This document shows positions 44,189-52,526 of a DNA stretch of 64,000 bases, piece by piece (the first letter of the stretch is position 1; the number at the start of each line of letters is the position of its first letter). This DNA comes from FEN-1191 sp036490715 (GTDB lineage: Bacteria > Pseudomonadota > Gammaproteobacteria > Steroidobacterales > Steroidobacteraceae): positions 19,552 through 83,551 of the forward strand of contig DASXDL010000014.1 in assembly GCA_036490715.1 (NCBI GenBank), given 5' to 3'. A program made the position numbers and the translations under genes. Below the pieces are notes generated by a model. It had not been told where the DNA came from. It was given only the letters and a program-made list of their open reading frames with translations, and did no database searches.

Positions 44189-44527
44189 ATGGAACTGCTC
44201 ATCAGGGTTCTGACTGGCGGTGCGATCATTTCTGTCTTTGCGCTGGCAGGTGATGTACTCAAGCCCAAGAGCTTCGCCGGACTGTTTGCTGCAGCGCCCT
44301 CGGTGGCTCTGGCGAGTCTGGCACTGACGATTGTCAACGACGGTGCAGCCTTCGCCGCCGTGGAGGCCCGCTCGATGGTGGTCGGCGCGCTGGGATTCTT
44401 CGTCTACGCGCGCTGCTGTGTCGATCTGATGGGCACGCGACACCAAAGCGCGATGAGCGCGACGTTATGCGCATTACCGGTCTGGGCCGCGGTGTCCTTT
44501 ACGTTGTGGGCGCTACTGTTGCGATGA
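44189..44527 (+). CDS. Small membrane protein (DUF3147-like), first of a pair
   Basis: A 112-residue protein with four hydrophobic segments: LLIRVLTGGAIISVFAL, GLFAAAPSVALASLALTIV, MVVGALGFFVYA and a final VWAAVSFTLWALLL. The KPKSFAGLFAAAPSVAL part is like DUF3147 proteins of unknown function. Its stop overlaps the start of the next gene (ATGA), which encodes a protein of the same kind. Confidence 0.7.
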   Translation: MELLIRVLTGGAIISVFALAGDVLKPKSFAGLFAAAPSVALASLALTIVNDGAAFAAVEARSMVVGALGFFVYARCCVDLMGTRHQSAMSATLCALPVWAAVSFTLWALLLR

Positions 44528-44991
44528 TCAAGATGCCGGTGCGACTCAAGTTCTCGGCGCTGCGCGATGTCACACTGCACGACTATGTCAGTCGCTTTGC
44601 GCTGGGTGGCGCCATAACGGTGTTGGCCGGCATGATCGCCCGGTACTTCGGTCCGGTGGCGGGTGGGGTGTTCCTGGCCTTTCCGGCCATCTTTCCCGCC
44701 AGTGCCACCCTGATCGAGAAGCATCAGCGACCGAAGAAGCAGCGCGCCGGTATTGCCTTCACCCTCCGGGGCCGGCTCGCGGCCGCGATCGATGCGCGCG
44801 GGGCTACGCTCGGATCGATCGCGCTGGTGCTGTTCGCACTGGTGTGTTGGCAAGGGCTGCCGCGGCATCGGCCGGTCGGGGTGCTGGGCATCGCGCTGGC
44901 GCTTTGGCTGGCACTTGCCACCACCCTGTGGCGGCTGCGTCAATGGCATGGGCTGATCAGGGCGCGCCACCGGCGCACCCCCTCGCGCTGA
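44524..44991 (+). CDS. Small membrane protein (DUF3147-like), second of a pair
   Basis: A 155-residue protein from the ATG at 44524, coupled to the gene before it. Three or four hydrophobic segments are present, with GPVAGGVFLAFPAIFPASATLI matching the conserved core also seen in its partner. The two proteins may form a heteromeric membrane complex, as paired small multidrug-resistance proteins do; that comparison is only structural. The C-terminus is Arg-rich and probably cytosolic. Confidence 0.7.
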   Translation: MIKMPVRLKFSALRDVTLHDYVSRFALGGAITVLAGMIARYFGPVAGGVFLAFPAIFPASATLIEKHQRPKKQRAGIAFTLRGRLAAAIDARGATLGSIALVLFALVCWQGLPRHRPVGVLGIALALWLALATTLWRLRQWHGLIRARHRRTPSR

Positions 44992-45069
44992 CGGGGCGCC
45001 TGTTCCATCGAAGAGCGCGCGATGTGAGAATGCGTAGCTGTAATTTTCGTCCGGACGGAGAGCCAGCGG

Positions 45070-46278
45070 ATGGCGAACGTTGCCCGCTTACTGACGCTGA
45101 TGCTGTCAGGCCTCATCGCCACGGCGGCGTGGAGCGCGCAGGCCGATAGTGGCAAGCACCCTCAGGCGCCGGCCCCGAGGCGCATCGCACTCGTGGTCGG
45201 CAACAGCCGCTATGCCAGCTCGCCGCTCACCAATCCGGAGAATGATGCCGCATTGATCGCTAGCACTTTGCGGCAACTTGGCTTCGATGTGAGCCTGCAG
45301 ACCAATGGCACGCAGGCGCAGATGAAGCGCGCGATCCAGCAGTTCGGTGCCGCGCTCGAGCAGGCCGGCCCTGACACCGTCGGACTCTTCTACTATGCCG
45401 GTCACGGGGTACAGCTCGACGGGCGCAATTTCCTGATCCCGGTGGGTGCCCAGATCGAGCGCGGCGCCGACGTGGAGATCGAAGCGGTGAGCGCCGACTG
45501 GGTGCTCGACGAGATGCGCTACGCCCGCAATCGCCTCAATTTCGTGATACTGGATGCCTGTCGCAACAATCCGTTCGCGGGCGCCTCGCGCTCGGGCGAT
45601 CGCGGACTGGCGCGCATGGATGCCCCGGCCGGTGTGCTGATTGCGTACTCGACCGCGCCGGGCGAGGTCGCCGCCGACGGTGACGGCCGCAACAGTCCCT
45701 ACAGCCAGGCTCTGGCGCAGGCCATGCGTGAGACCGACGGACCCGCCGAGCTGATGTTCAAGAACGCGCGCGTCTCGGTTCGACGCATGACCTCTGATCA
45801 TCAAACGCCGTGGGAGTCCTCGTCACTGACGGGCGATTTTCGCTTTGCGCTGCAGCCTGCAGTCGCCTCCGCGCCCTCGCCGCCGCTCGCCGCGAGCCCG
45901 GCGCGCACTGCCGCGCCGGCGAGCCAGACCGCGACGAGTCCCGGCTCCGTCCCTGCTGCCCCCAACTCCGCCGAGGCGGGGTTCGACTCCACACCGCAGT
46001 TCCTGTCCGATGCGATGTGCAAGCATGCGGTCGGCGACTGGAAAGTGCAGATCGGCGAGCAGCGTGGTCGCGTCAGGCTGGACGATCGCGCCGGCGGACT
46101 GGCCAAGCTGGCCGATGACGCGCCCACCATCGGTCTGAGTTGGACCTGCAATGCCGCTACTTACAAGTTCGTGATCCGATACGCGGACGGAACGGTGCAC
46201 ACGGTGGTGAGTGACAACACCGACAAGCTGATGTTCGGCTACGACCAGCACGGCACCACGACCGTCTACAGCCGCTAG
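45070..46278 (+). CDS. Exported caspase-like (C14) protease
   Basis: A 402-residue protein with a signal peptide (ending near WSAQA). Residues about 36-270 are a caspase/orthocaspase domain: RIALVVGNSRYA at the start, the catalytic His112 in YYAGHGVQLDGRNFLIP and catalytic Cys164 in ILDACRNNPF. A Pro/Ala/Ser linker follows, then a C-terminal domain with CKHAVGDWKVQ and TCNAATYKFVI whose role I do not know. Secreted or periplasmic proteins with this layout are common in proteobacteria; substrates are unknown. The SD is GGAGAG seven bases before ATG. The 3' end overlaps the convergent dehydrogenase gene. Confidence 0.88.
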   Translation: MANVARLLTLMLSGLIATAAWSAQADSGKHPQAPAPRRIALVVGNSRYASSPLTNPENDAALIASTLRQLGFDVSLQTNGTQAQMKRAIQQFGAALEQAGPDTVGLFYYAGHGVQLDGRNFLIPVGAQIERGADVEIEAVSADWVLDEMRYARNRLNFVILDACRNNPFAGASRSGDRGLARMDAPAGVLIAYSTAPGEVAADGDGRNSPYSQALAQAMRETDGPAELMFKNARVSVRRMTSDHQTPWESSSLTGDFRFALQPAVASAPSPPLAASPARTAAPASQTATSPGSVPAAPNSAEAGFDSTPQFLSDAMCKHAVGDWKVQIGEQRGRVRLDDRAGGLAKLADDAPTIGLSWTCNAATYKFVIRYADGTVHTVVSDNTDKLMFGYDQHGTTTVYSR

Positions 46279-47171
46279 GGCGCCGGATCGCTCCCACGCC
46301 CGGCGCGCTGCAGAGCCTGAAAACACCCAGCGACCAGTTCCGTCACAGGCGTCCGCGTGCCCCGCGTCTGGCCGAGTTCGCGGACGATGGCGAGATCCTT
46401 GAGCACCATGCGCAGGCGACCCGCGGCCGCCGGATCGGGATGTCCGCGCAGCAGGCTCGCGAGCCAGTCGCCCAGGCGCGTCATGTGCGGCAGATCACCG
46501 CCAGCGGCGCCGCGCGCGTATTCGCGCAGCATGTTGGAATCGGCAAAGCCGCCCTCGAGCGCATCGGGCAACCGCCCGGTGTCCAGCCCGAACGCCGCAC
46601 CCAGTGCCAGTGCCTCGGCGATGCTGGTGAGCGTACCGAAGTTGATGATCTGATTGCAGGCCTTGGTGGCCTGCCCCGATCCGATCGGACCCATGTGCGT
46701 GATCTTGTGCGCGTAAGTGCGGATGACCGGTGTGGCCGCCTCGACGTCCCTAACCGCGCCGCCCACCATCACCGCCAGGGTGCCGGCGCGTGCGCCGACC
46801 GCTCCGCCCGACACCGGCGCATCGATCATCCCGATATCAAAGTCCGACAGTCGTTTTGCCAGCGCGATCGAGGCGTCAGGATGCAGCGTCGAGTGATCGA
46901 CCACGACGCGCAGCCGGCTGCGCGCCTGCACCAGGCCATCGGCTTCGAACAATACGCGCTCGACCGCCGCGACCGAATCCAGGCACAGACACACGACCTC
47001 GCAGTGCTGCGCCAGCTCGAGTGGCGAGGCCGCGGCCTGAGCACCTGCAGCCAACAGCGGCGCCATCTTCGAGGCGGTGCGATTCCACACCGTGAGCGGC
47101 AGACCGGCAACAGCAATGCGCTCGGCCATCGGCGCGCCGATGTTGCCCAGACCAATGTAGCCCACTCTCAA
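46275..47171 (-). CDS. Beta-hydroxyacid dehydrogenase (3-hydroxyisobutyrate type)
   Basis: A 298-residue protein from a TTG at 47171 that overlaps the upstream stop (TTGA); a GTG at 47165 is the alternative. The NAD(P) motif is RVGYIGLGNIGAPMA. The substrate-binding DAPVSGGAVGARAGTL and the catalytic Lys in GQATKACNQIINFG are canonical for 3-hydroxyisobutyrate dehydrogenase, tartronate semialdehyde reductase and relatives. As last gene of the 46275-51964 unit, it may reduce or oxidise a C3-C4 semialdehyde made by the pathway. Confidence 0.87.
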   Translation of the reverse strand: MRVGYIGLGNIGAPMAERIAVAGLPLTVWNRTASKMAPLLAAGAQAAASPLELAQHCEVVCLCLDSVAAVERVLFEADGLVQARSRLRVVVDHSTLHPDASIALAKRLSDFDIGMIDAPVSGGAVGARAGTLAVMVGGAVRDVEAATPVIRTYAHKITHMGPIGSGQATKACNQIINFGTLTSIAEALALGAAFGLDTGRLPDALEGGFADSNMLREYARGAAGGDLPHMTRLGDWLASLLRGHPDPAAAGRLRMVLKDLAIVRELGQTRGTRTPVTELVAGCFQALQRAGRGSDPAP

Positions 47172-48193
47172 GACGAGGCAGCCGCCGCGATCGTTTCGAT
47201 GTCGGCCGGCGCCGGCTCGCGCGCGGCGTTGATAGCACTGAGAAATGAGGCAAACACAATATCCGCCGCCGGCGGATAGAAAATATCCAGATGCCTCCCC
47301 GGCACCGCAACGACGCGCAGCCGGGGGCACAGGCGCCGCCAGGTGGCCAGCGTCCGGCAGGCGAGCTCCTCACTCACCACCAGCCAGACGTTCTGCTGCA
47401 GTACCGGGGGCGACCAGAACTCGATCGCCGGTTGCCGGTACGCCTCGCACAATAATTTATAGACGGCCAGCCACGCGGACAGTGCACGGCGCTGCATCAG
47501 CTTGAGCAGCGCGCGCCGTCCGGCCTGCCACGAACCGGCCCAACGGATTGCGCTCAGCAGCAGCGTGCGCGGCCCGAACCAGCGCCACAGCGCCCGCTTC
47601 TGGCCCTGCGCGGCGAACCCCAGCGGCCCATCAAACAGGCCCAGCAGCCCGATCTCGCGCCCCGCGGCACTGAGCACGCGTGCCGCCTCGAACGCCACAC
47701 AGGCACCGAAGCTGAATCCTGCCAGCAGGATGGCTCCTTCGGGCTGCTGTCGCTGGATCGTCCCGGCCACGAACGCGCCGGTCAGGGCAAGATCGCGCAG
47801 CATCGTGGCCGATTCGCTCATGTCGGGCAGCTCGATCAGCTGGAAATGAATGTGATCCGCGAGCGCGCGCCGCAATATCGCCAGGCGAGGCTCATCGCCG
47901 AACATCCCCGGTACCAGGTGCACCAGCGGCCGATGGCTCTCCGGCGCTGAGGCGCCGCGCGCCAGCAGCGCCGCCAGATCCTGCACGTGCATGTCGGGCG
48001 CCATGTCTTCGTAGCTGAGCGTGCGACCAAAGAGCTGCTCGATCTGCAGCAGCAGATGCAGCGTCGCCAGGGAATCCCCGCCCGCCTGCTCCCAGGAGTC
48101 GGTGATATCACAGCTCGTGCAATCAAGCGCCTGCATCCACGCCTGCTGCAGGCTCGCCAGCAGGGCCGGATCGATTTCGCTGCGCGTGCTCAT
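47168..48193 (-). CDS. Carrier protein - thioesterase didomain
   Basis: A 341-residue protein with a PCP (QAGGDSLATLH, Ser41) and an alpha/beta-hydrolase thioesterase (GFSFGA with nucleophile Ser161; VPGRHLDIF holds the probable His). The start overlaps the stop of the adenylation gene by four bases. With that enzyme it forms a split A + PCP-TE unit that can activate, hold and release one acid without any condensation domain. The TE may pass the acid to water, an amine or an alcohol. Confidence 0.87.
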   Translation of the reverse strand: MSTRSEIDPALLASLQQAWMQALDCTSCDITDSWEQAGGDSLATLHLLLQIEQLFGRTLSYEDMAPDMHVQDLAALLARGASAPESHRPLVHLVPGMFGDEPRLAILRRALADHIHFQLIELPDMSESATMLRDLALTGAFVAGTIQRQQPEGAILLAGFSFGACVAFEAARVLSAAGREIGLLGLFDGPLGFAAQGQKRALWRWFGPRTLLLSAIRWAGSWQAGRRALLKLMQRRALSAWLAVYKLLCEAYRQPAIEFWSPPVLQQNVWLVVSEELACRTLATWRRLCPRLRVVAVPGRHLDIFYPPAADIVFASFLSAINAAREPAPADIETIAAAASS

Positions 48194-49770
48194 GCGCCGC
48201 CGGTCAGCGCGCGCAACGCCTGCGCGTCGACCTTGCCGCCCGGCAGCAGCGGCAGCTGCTCCAGCAGCACGATGCGTGCGGGCACCATGAAGCTCGGCAG
48301 CGACTGCCGCAGCGAGGCGCGCAGGCTGATTTCCAGTCCGTCAGCGCTCCCCGGGCGGGCCACCACGAACGCCGTCAGAAATGGCCCCTGCTGGCGCTGC
48401 TGCACGATCACTTCGGCCTTGTCGACCTGCGGATGACGACGCAGCACCGTCTCGATCTCGGCCGGTTCAGTGCGCTGGCCGTTGACGTTGATCATGCGAT
48501 CGGCACGCCCCAGTACGACGAATACGCCGGCATCGTCATGGCGCGCCAGATCGCCGGTGCGATAGATCCGCTGCGTGGGATCGTCCGGGTCAGGCTGCAA
48601 GCGCCCAGGCACCAACTGCCCATCGACATACTCGCCCAAGGCCGCGTAGCGGCTGCGCAGCCACAGCTCTCCGACCTCACCGGCGGCGCAGTTGGCACCG
48701 TCGTGGTCAATGACCGCCGCGGCACAGTCGGGCAGTACGCACCCGGCCGCGATCTGCAGCGGATCGTGCTGGTCGTCCTCCTGCGCATACCAGGTCAGGC
48801 CGCCGGCCTCGGTCGAGGCGTAGCCGTTGCGGATAAAGCAGGCCGCGGGAAGCACGCCGCGCAGTATGCGCACGTCGTCCTTGGTCAGTGGCTCGCCGTA
48901 GGTCTGCACGATTCGCAGCCCGGCGAACGCGCGCGTGGCCACCGGCAGGCGCGCCAGACCGCGCAGCAGCGACGGCGCGGCACCGAGAATGGATATCGGA
49001 AAGTTCTGCAGATCGCCCAACAAACCGCTGATGCCGCGCGCCTTGAGATTGAGCAGATGCAGCGTCGCACCGGCCAGCGGCACATGCAGCAGCGGCGCGA
49101 GGCCGCCGAGCGCGGAAGGTGACGACAGTGCCAGCAGTCGATCATCGTCATCGAAGTGAAAAGCGTCGTGGCCGGTGCGCGCCATGTGCAGCAGATTGCG
49201 CTGGCTGTGAACGATGGCTTTCGGTAGGCCGGTGCTGCCCGAGGTGCACAGGATGAAGGCCGGTGCATCCAGGTCGAACATCGCCCGGGTATCGGTCATC
49301 GCCGGATCCGGCGCGGCGGCCGCAGGCTCCGCCAGATCGACCTCGATCGTCGGCAGATCGAGCGCCTGAGCCTGGTCGGGACGATCCACCAGCGCCAGCG
49401 TGATGCCGGTCGCCGCAGCGATCGCGACATTGCGTGCCCTCGGATGGCCGGCGTCGAGCATGACCGCCAGACGCCGAGCCGCAATACACGCGAACGCCGC
49501 CACCACGTAGGCTCGGCCAATGGGCAACACGATGCCCACCGGACCCGCCGCAGCGGGATGACGTTCGATCGTCGCGGCCAGCCGATCCACCGCGCGGCGC
49601 AGTTGCGCGTAGCTCAGCGAACCTTCATCGTCGATGATGGCGGGGTAATTCGCCCGGCGCGCGGCCACGTCGCGCAGGCGCGCGATCATCGGCTGAGCAA
49701 CGCTGGGGTCTCCAAATGGCGTGTACGGCCGATCGGTCGGACCATGATGATCCAACGTCATCCGTGACAT
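48190..49770 (-). CDS. Stand-alone adenylating enzyme
   Basis: A protein of about 526 residues from the ATG at 49770; a GTG frame reaches 49875, and an ATG at 49761 is also possible. It has FILCTSGSTGLPKA, NGYASTEAG, YRTGDLARH, GRADRMINVNGQR and the catalytic Lys in LPGGKVDAQ. The residue where amino-acid-activating domains have Asp reads SSPSALGG, so a hydroxy-, keto- or simple carboxylic acid is more likely than an amino acid. It overlaps the PCP-TE gene, its probable partner. Confidence 0.85.
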   Translation of the reverse strand: MSRMTLDHHGPTDRPYTPFGDPSVAQPMIARLRDVAARRANYPAIIDDEGSLSYAQLRRAVDRLAATIERHPAAAGPVGIVLPIGRAYVVAAFACIAARRLAVMLDAGHPRARNVAIAAATGITLALVDRPDQAQALDLPTIEVDLAEPAAAAPDPAMTDTRAMFDLDAPAFILCTSGSTGLPKAIVHSQRNLLHMARTGHDAFHFDDDDRLLALSSPSALGGLAPLLHVPLAGATLHLLNLKARGISGLLGDLQNFPISILGAAPSLLRGLARLPVATRAFAGLRIVQTYGEPLTKDDVRILRGVLPAACFIRNGYASTEAGGLTWYAQEDDQHDPLQIAAGCVLPDCAAAVIDHDGANCAAGEVGELWLRSRYAALGEYVDGQLVPGRLQPDPDDPTQRIYRTGDLARHDDAGVFVVLGRADRMINVNGQRTEPAEIETVLRRHPQVDKAEVIVQQRQQGPFLTAFVVARPGSADGLEISLRASLRQSLPSFMVPARIVLLEQLPLLPGGKVDAQALRALTGGA

Positions 49771-49867
49771 CGAAATCCATGCTGGCCCGTCGCGCATCCC
49801 TGTGCCCAAAGGCGCCGCCTCCCCCCGTGTCGAGGTCGGCGCGACTGCACTGGCCGCGCCACCGACG

Positions 49868-49896
49868 ACAATCACTCTATATACATACGGAGTATA
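49868..49896. promoter_or_regulatory. Candidate operator/promoter element
   Basis: An AT-rich island in GC-rich DNA: CTATATACATACGGAGTATAG has inverted CTATA/TATAG ends, and the adjoining ACTC/GAGT ends also pair. It lies about 100 bases before the preferred start of the adenylation gene and after the E1 beta stop. It could be an internal promoter or a TetR-type site. The assignment rests on composition and symmetry only. Confidence 0.3.
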
Positions 49897-49976
49897 GGGA
49901 GAAATGCGAGCGGGAGAATACGATCGGCGCCCAGCCGACCGACAGGCGCATTAAGTTAAAGCGCGCCTCGCATCCT

Positions 49977-50939
49977 TCACTTCTTCAGCACCGCGCGGAC
50001 CGCGGCGATGATGCGCGCCTCATCGGGGATCACATAGGCCTCGAGTGGTTCGCTGTAGGGCACGGTGGTATCGCGCGCAGTGACCTGCACGATCGGCGCC
50101 TTCAGCGACGAGAAGCCATGCTCGGCGACATCGCCCGCGATCACGCCGGCGACGGTGGCGTGGCGCGGCGCCTGATCGACCAGCACCAGGCGCCCGGTCT
50201 TGGCGACTGATTTGAGGATGGTGTTCAAGTCCAGCGGTGCCAGCGTGCGCGGATCGATCACCTCGGCCTGGATGCCTTCGCCGCCAAGCTTCTGGGCCGC
50301 CGCCAGCGCTCGCGCCACCATCCAGCCCGTGGCGACGATGGTCACATCCCCGCCGGCGCGGCGCACCTCGGCCTTGCCCAGCGGCACCACATGCTCACCG
50401 TCGGGCACTTCTCCGGGCTCGAGCGTGAGCAGATAGTGATGCAGAAACACCACCGGGTTGTCGTCGCGGATCGCCGCGGCCATCAACCCCTTGGCATCGG
50501 CAGCGGTGGATGGGACCACCACTTTCAACCCCGGCACACCCATGAACAGCGCGGTCAGCGACCCGGTGTGCTGCCCGGCCCAGCCGGCGGCGAAACCGAA
50601 GCCGGCCTTGAGCACCAGGGGCACTTTGACCTGTCCACCGGACATGTAACGAAAGCGCGGCGCCTCGTTCAGCACCTGGTCCATTGCCACCAGCATGAAC
50701 TCGGCCATGTACAGCTCGACCACCGGCCGCAGCCCGGCCATCGCCGCGCCGATCGCGATGCCGATCTCGGCAGTCTCGGAGATCGGCGTCACGCGCACGC
50801 GATCGCGACCGTATCGGGCCAGAAACTCGTGATTCTCGGTGGTCGCCAGGTTCTGGCCGAAATACAGCACGCTCGGGTCGCGCTGCATCTCCTGATGGAT
50901 GCCGGCGTCGATCGCAGCGATGAAGGGCAGCTGTGCCAT
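49977..50939 (-). CDS. 2-oxoacid dehydrogenase E1 component, beta subunit
   Basis: A 320-residue transketolase-like protein of the PdhB/AcoB/BkdA2 family. It shows TPISETAEIGIAIGAAMAG (activating Glu), ELYMAEFM, RYMSGGQVKVPLV, GFGFAAGWAGQHTGS, VVVPSTAADAKGLM and the C-terminal VDQAPRHATVAGVIAGDVAE. The start is two bases after the alpha-subunit stop. No E2 or E3 gene is nearby. Confidence 0.92.
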   Translation of the reverse strand: MAQLPFIAAIDAGIHQEMQRDPSVLYFGQNLATTENHEFLARYGRDRVRVTPISETAEIGIAIGAAMAGLRPVVELYMAEFMLVAMDQVLNEAPRFRYMSGGQVKVPLVLKAGFGFAAGWAGQHTGSLTALFMGVPGLKVVVPSTAADAKGLMAAAIRDDNPVVFLHHYLLTLEPGEVPDGEHVVPLGKAEVRRAGGDVTIVATGWMVARALAAAQKLGGEGIQAEVIDPRTLAPLDLNTILKSVAKTGRLVLVDQAPRHATVAGVIAGDVAEHGFSSLKAPIVQVTARDTTVPYSEPLEAYVIPDEARIIAAVRAVLKK

Positions 50940-50941
50940 GC

Positions 50942-51964
50942 TCAGGCGTACACGTTGTCGAGCGCCGACTCGAGCTTCGGGAACGGGCTCTTGATCGCAA
51001 ATGCGACCGCCGCATCCATTTCCTGAGCGACCTGCACGGCCAGCTGATCGGCCTTGGGGGCGGTCAGCACGCCCTTCTCGATCAGCGCGGCGCGAAAGCG
51101 CGGTACCGGATCTCCGCGCAGCGCGGCCTCGTACTCAGCGCGATTACCGAACACCGCGATGGCTTCGTGCTCGGGGTAGTGCAGCGGCACGCCGGGCGGA
51201 GCAATGATGTTGCCGTGGGCCGAGAGCCGATAGACCTTGGATTCCACCAGCGTCGGGCCATCGCCCTTGCGCGCACGCGCCACCGCCTGCGCCACCGTGG
51301 CCGCGACCGCGAGCGGATCGGCGCCATCCACCGTGACGCCCGGCATCGCGTACGCCCTGGCCTTGACCGCGAGCGGCTCGCCATGGGCGGCGTTGGCATC
51401 CTCCTGCGCGGTGGTGGTCACGACGTTGTAGCCGTTGTTCTCCATGACGAAGATCACCGGCAGTTTCCACAGCGATGCGATATTGAGCGTTTCGTGGAAG
51501 GCGCCCTGCTTGGAGGCGCCATCACCGAAGAATGAGAACACCACTTCGCCGCGCCTGCGAATCTGCGCCGCCCAGGCGGCTCCGGCGGCATGCGGAATGC
51601 CGGCGCCGACGATGCCGGAGGTGCCGAGGAAGCCGCGCTTGACGTCGGTCAGATGCATCGAGCCGCCCAGACCTTTGCACAGGCCATCGGCGCGACCAAA
51701 GATCTCGGCCATCATCGCCTTGGGATCGCTGCCGAGCGTCAGCGGATAACCGTGGCAGCGATAGGTCGCCAGGGCCGCATCGCCGGCTCGGAACTGGCTC
51801 AGCGCGCCGACGATCGAGGCCTCGGCGCCATCGGCCAAATGGGTGTGACCGCGAATCGCCCCGGGATGCTCGGCGAAGCTGCGCTTGACGCGCTCCTCGA
51901 ACTCGCGGATGCGCAGCATCTGCTGAAAAATCCAGATCTCTCGCTCGGCGCTGGGCACGCTCAT
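50942..51964 (-). CDS. 2-oxoacid dehydrogenase E1 component, alpha subunit
   Basis: A 340-residue protein from the ATG at 51964 (MSVPSAERE); a TTG eight codons upstream is possible. The TPP motif runs from FFGDGASKQGAFHETLNIAS to VMENNGYN. HTHLADGAEASIVGAL and the loop GLGGSMHLTD are typical of acetoin or pyruvate dehydrogenase alpha subunits. With the beta subunit it would decarboxylate a 2-oxoacid to an enzyme-bound acyl/hydroxyalkyl-TPP. Without E2 in the cluster, the fate of that group is open. Confidence 0.92.
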   Translation of the reverse strand: MSVPSAEREIWIFQQMLRIREFEERVKRSFAEHPGAIRGHTHLADGAEASIVGALSQFRAGDAALATYRCHGYPLTLGSDPKAMMAEIFGRADGLCKGLGGSMHLTDVKRGFLGTSGIVGAGIPHAAGAAWAAQIRRRGEVVFSFFGDGASKQGAFHETLNIASLWKLPVIFVMENNGYNVVTTTAQEDANAAHGEPLAVKARAYAMPGVTVDGADPLAVAATVAQAVARARKGDGPTLVESKVYRLSAHGNIIAPPGVPLHYPEHEAIAVFGNRAEYEAALRGDPVPRFRAALIEKGVLTAPKADQLAVQVAQEMDAAVAFAIKSPFPKLESALDNVYA

Positions 51965-52173
51965 GTCAGTTTCTGTCGGTAGGCTCAATGCTGGCGGGTG
52001 GCGCGGGGCAGGCTTGCATCATAGGAAAACGTCGGCTCAGTTTGCAACCACGGCGCCGCTTGATTGGGATTGGAATGGCAGTAGGACGTTCAGTCACTGG
52101 GCGGGGGAGCGCCCATAGACATGCGAACTGCTGCGCCGTAGCGTCGCATCATCGTCAGCCACCGGAGGCACCC

Positions 52174-52419
52174 ATGTCCAGTCGACGCCGGCCGCCCACC
52201 CGCGACATCATCGTTGTGGGCGCTTCCGCCGGTGGCGGGCACGGTCTCCAGCCGCGAATATGGCGGCCTGGGGCTTGGCCTCACGATCAGCCGGCAGCTG
52301 GTGGAACTGCATGGCGGCACGATCGCCGCGGATAGCGCGGCTTCAACGGCCATTTACCTAAGCCGGTAGAGCCGCAGATCCTGTTCTCGGCGCTGCGCAC
52401 ACTCACCGGGCGCGACTGA
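52174..52419 (+). pseudogene. Collapsed CheB - histidine kinase - receiver gene
   Basis: Three fragments of one large signalling protein lie back to back. An ATG with SD GGAGG starts MSSRRRPPTRDIIVVGASAG, the N-terminus of a CheB methylesterase domain (frame of 52174). From 52247, in the next frame, comes SREYGGLGLGLTISRQLVE and HGGTI, the G2 box and end of a histidine kinase ATPase. From 52339, again in the first frame, comes GFNGHLPKPVEPQILFSALR, the last helix of a receiver domain, then TGA. CheB/CheR-kinase-receiver proteins are over 1000 residues, so two large internal deletions are implied. Confidence 0.75.
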
Positions 52420-52526
52420 CGCCCCACGCTATGGTCTTTGAATCGGTCGCTGCGGTCGCGAAGACGCGCGCATTACGGATCTCGACCCCGACATTTCAGC
52501 GCTAAGACTTCCAGTCTCGGCGTCGA

